5,285 nucleotides of DNA from Chamaesiphon sp. Lineage in GTDB: Bacteria > Cyanobacteriota > Cyanobacteriia > Cyanobacteriales > Chamaesiphonaceae. The stretch lies in assembly GCA_020059425.1 (NCBI GenBank), contig JAGVCD010000345.1, forward strand, positions 1 to 5,285, given 5' to 3'. The position numbers and the translations under genes are program-made. Below are positions 5,209-5,285 of this stretch, one piece after another. The notes beneath the pieces were generated by a model. It was not told where the DNA came from. It did not search any database and saw nothing but the letters and a program-made list of their open reading frames with translations. Within the stretch, counting starts at the first letter, position 1. Each line of letters starts with the position of its first letter.

Positions 5209-5285
5209 ATGCGTGTTGAGCAGCTACAAACATTTTTAGCTATTGTCGAAACTCATAGTTTTCTGCAGGCTGCGCGGCGATGTGG
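5209..5285 (+). CDS. ntcB: LysR-family transcriptional regulator, probable NtcB (partial, 5' end only)
   Basis: Only the first 25 codons are in the window. They read MRVEQLQTFLAIVETHSFLQ and then AARRC. This is the start of a LysR winged helix-turn-helix domain: the first helix (LQTFLAIVETHSF) and the beginning of the second (QAARRC), which in this family leads into a VTQS/SQP recognition helix. The MR-x-EQLQ-x-FL start and the F-x-QAA-x-x-C spacing fit my memory of cyanobacterial NtcB better than RbcR or CcmR-type LysR proteins. NtcB activates nirA operons in response to nitrite or nitrate together with NtcA. The assignment is strengthened by the nearby nirA, the NtcA promoter and TGCA-N5-TGCA palindrome upstream, and the nirA-nirB-ntcB gene order known in Anabaena. 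The ATG is chosen because it matches the family's N-terminus; a GGGA about 12 nt upstream is a distant ribosome site. Another LysR member remains possible. Confidence 0.78.
   Translation, partial: MRVEQLQTFLAIVETHSFLQAARRC

Overview
The window reads as cyanobacterial DNA. It carries three complete HIP1 octamers (GCGATCGC), a plant/cyanobacterial-type ferredoxin-nitrite reductase, two promoters with the full NtcA architecture (GTA-N8-TAC followed 22-23 nt later by a TAN3T -10 box), and the start of a LysR-type regulator that looks like NtcB. I would not assign a genus from sequence alone.

Layout, left to right. (1) The 5' portion of a DUF456 membrane protein lies on the minus strand (1-386, cut by the window edge). 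(2) nirA, ferredoxin-nitrite reductase, lies on the minus strand (472-1998). (3) A divergent control region (1999-2194) holds an NtcA promoter for nirA, a LysR-type 15-bp palindrome and a sigma70-like promoter pointing the other way. (4) On the plus strand, a DUF924 protein (2195-2788) is followed after 2 bp by a HEAT-repeat protein (2791-4050), almost certainly as one transcription unit. (5) A secreted L,D-transpeptidase follows (4267-4809). (6) A 399-nt gene-free stretch (4810-5208) holds an ATGCA-N5-TGCAT palindrome, an extended -10 element, a second canonical NtcA promoter and a small hairpin next to the start codon of the next gene. (7) The first 25 codons of a LysR-family regulator (5209-5285, cut by the window edge) are best read as ntcB.

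How the parts fit together. NtcA (global nitrogen control) and NtcB (nitrate/nitrite-responsive LysR activator) are known joint activators of nirA operons in cyanobacteria. Here both the target (nirA) and the probable regulator gene (ntcB) have an NtcA site plus a related LysR palindrome of the form ATGYA-N5-TRCAT. This suggests a feed-forward or autoregulatory loop encoded in one locus. The HEAT-repeat gene lies between nirA and ntcB, the position of nirB in Anabaena PCC 7120 as I recall it, so it is a good NirB candidate. The DUF924 gene coupled to it is the least explained member and the best candidate for an undescribed nitrogen-linked function. The L,D-transpeptidase looks like an unrelated cell-wall gene. 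The nitrate transporter and nitrate reductase genes (nrtABCD, narB) that often follow nirA are not seen next to it.
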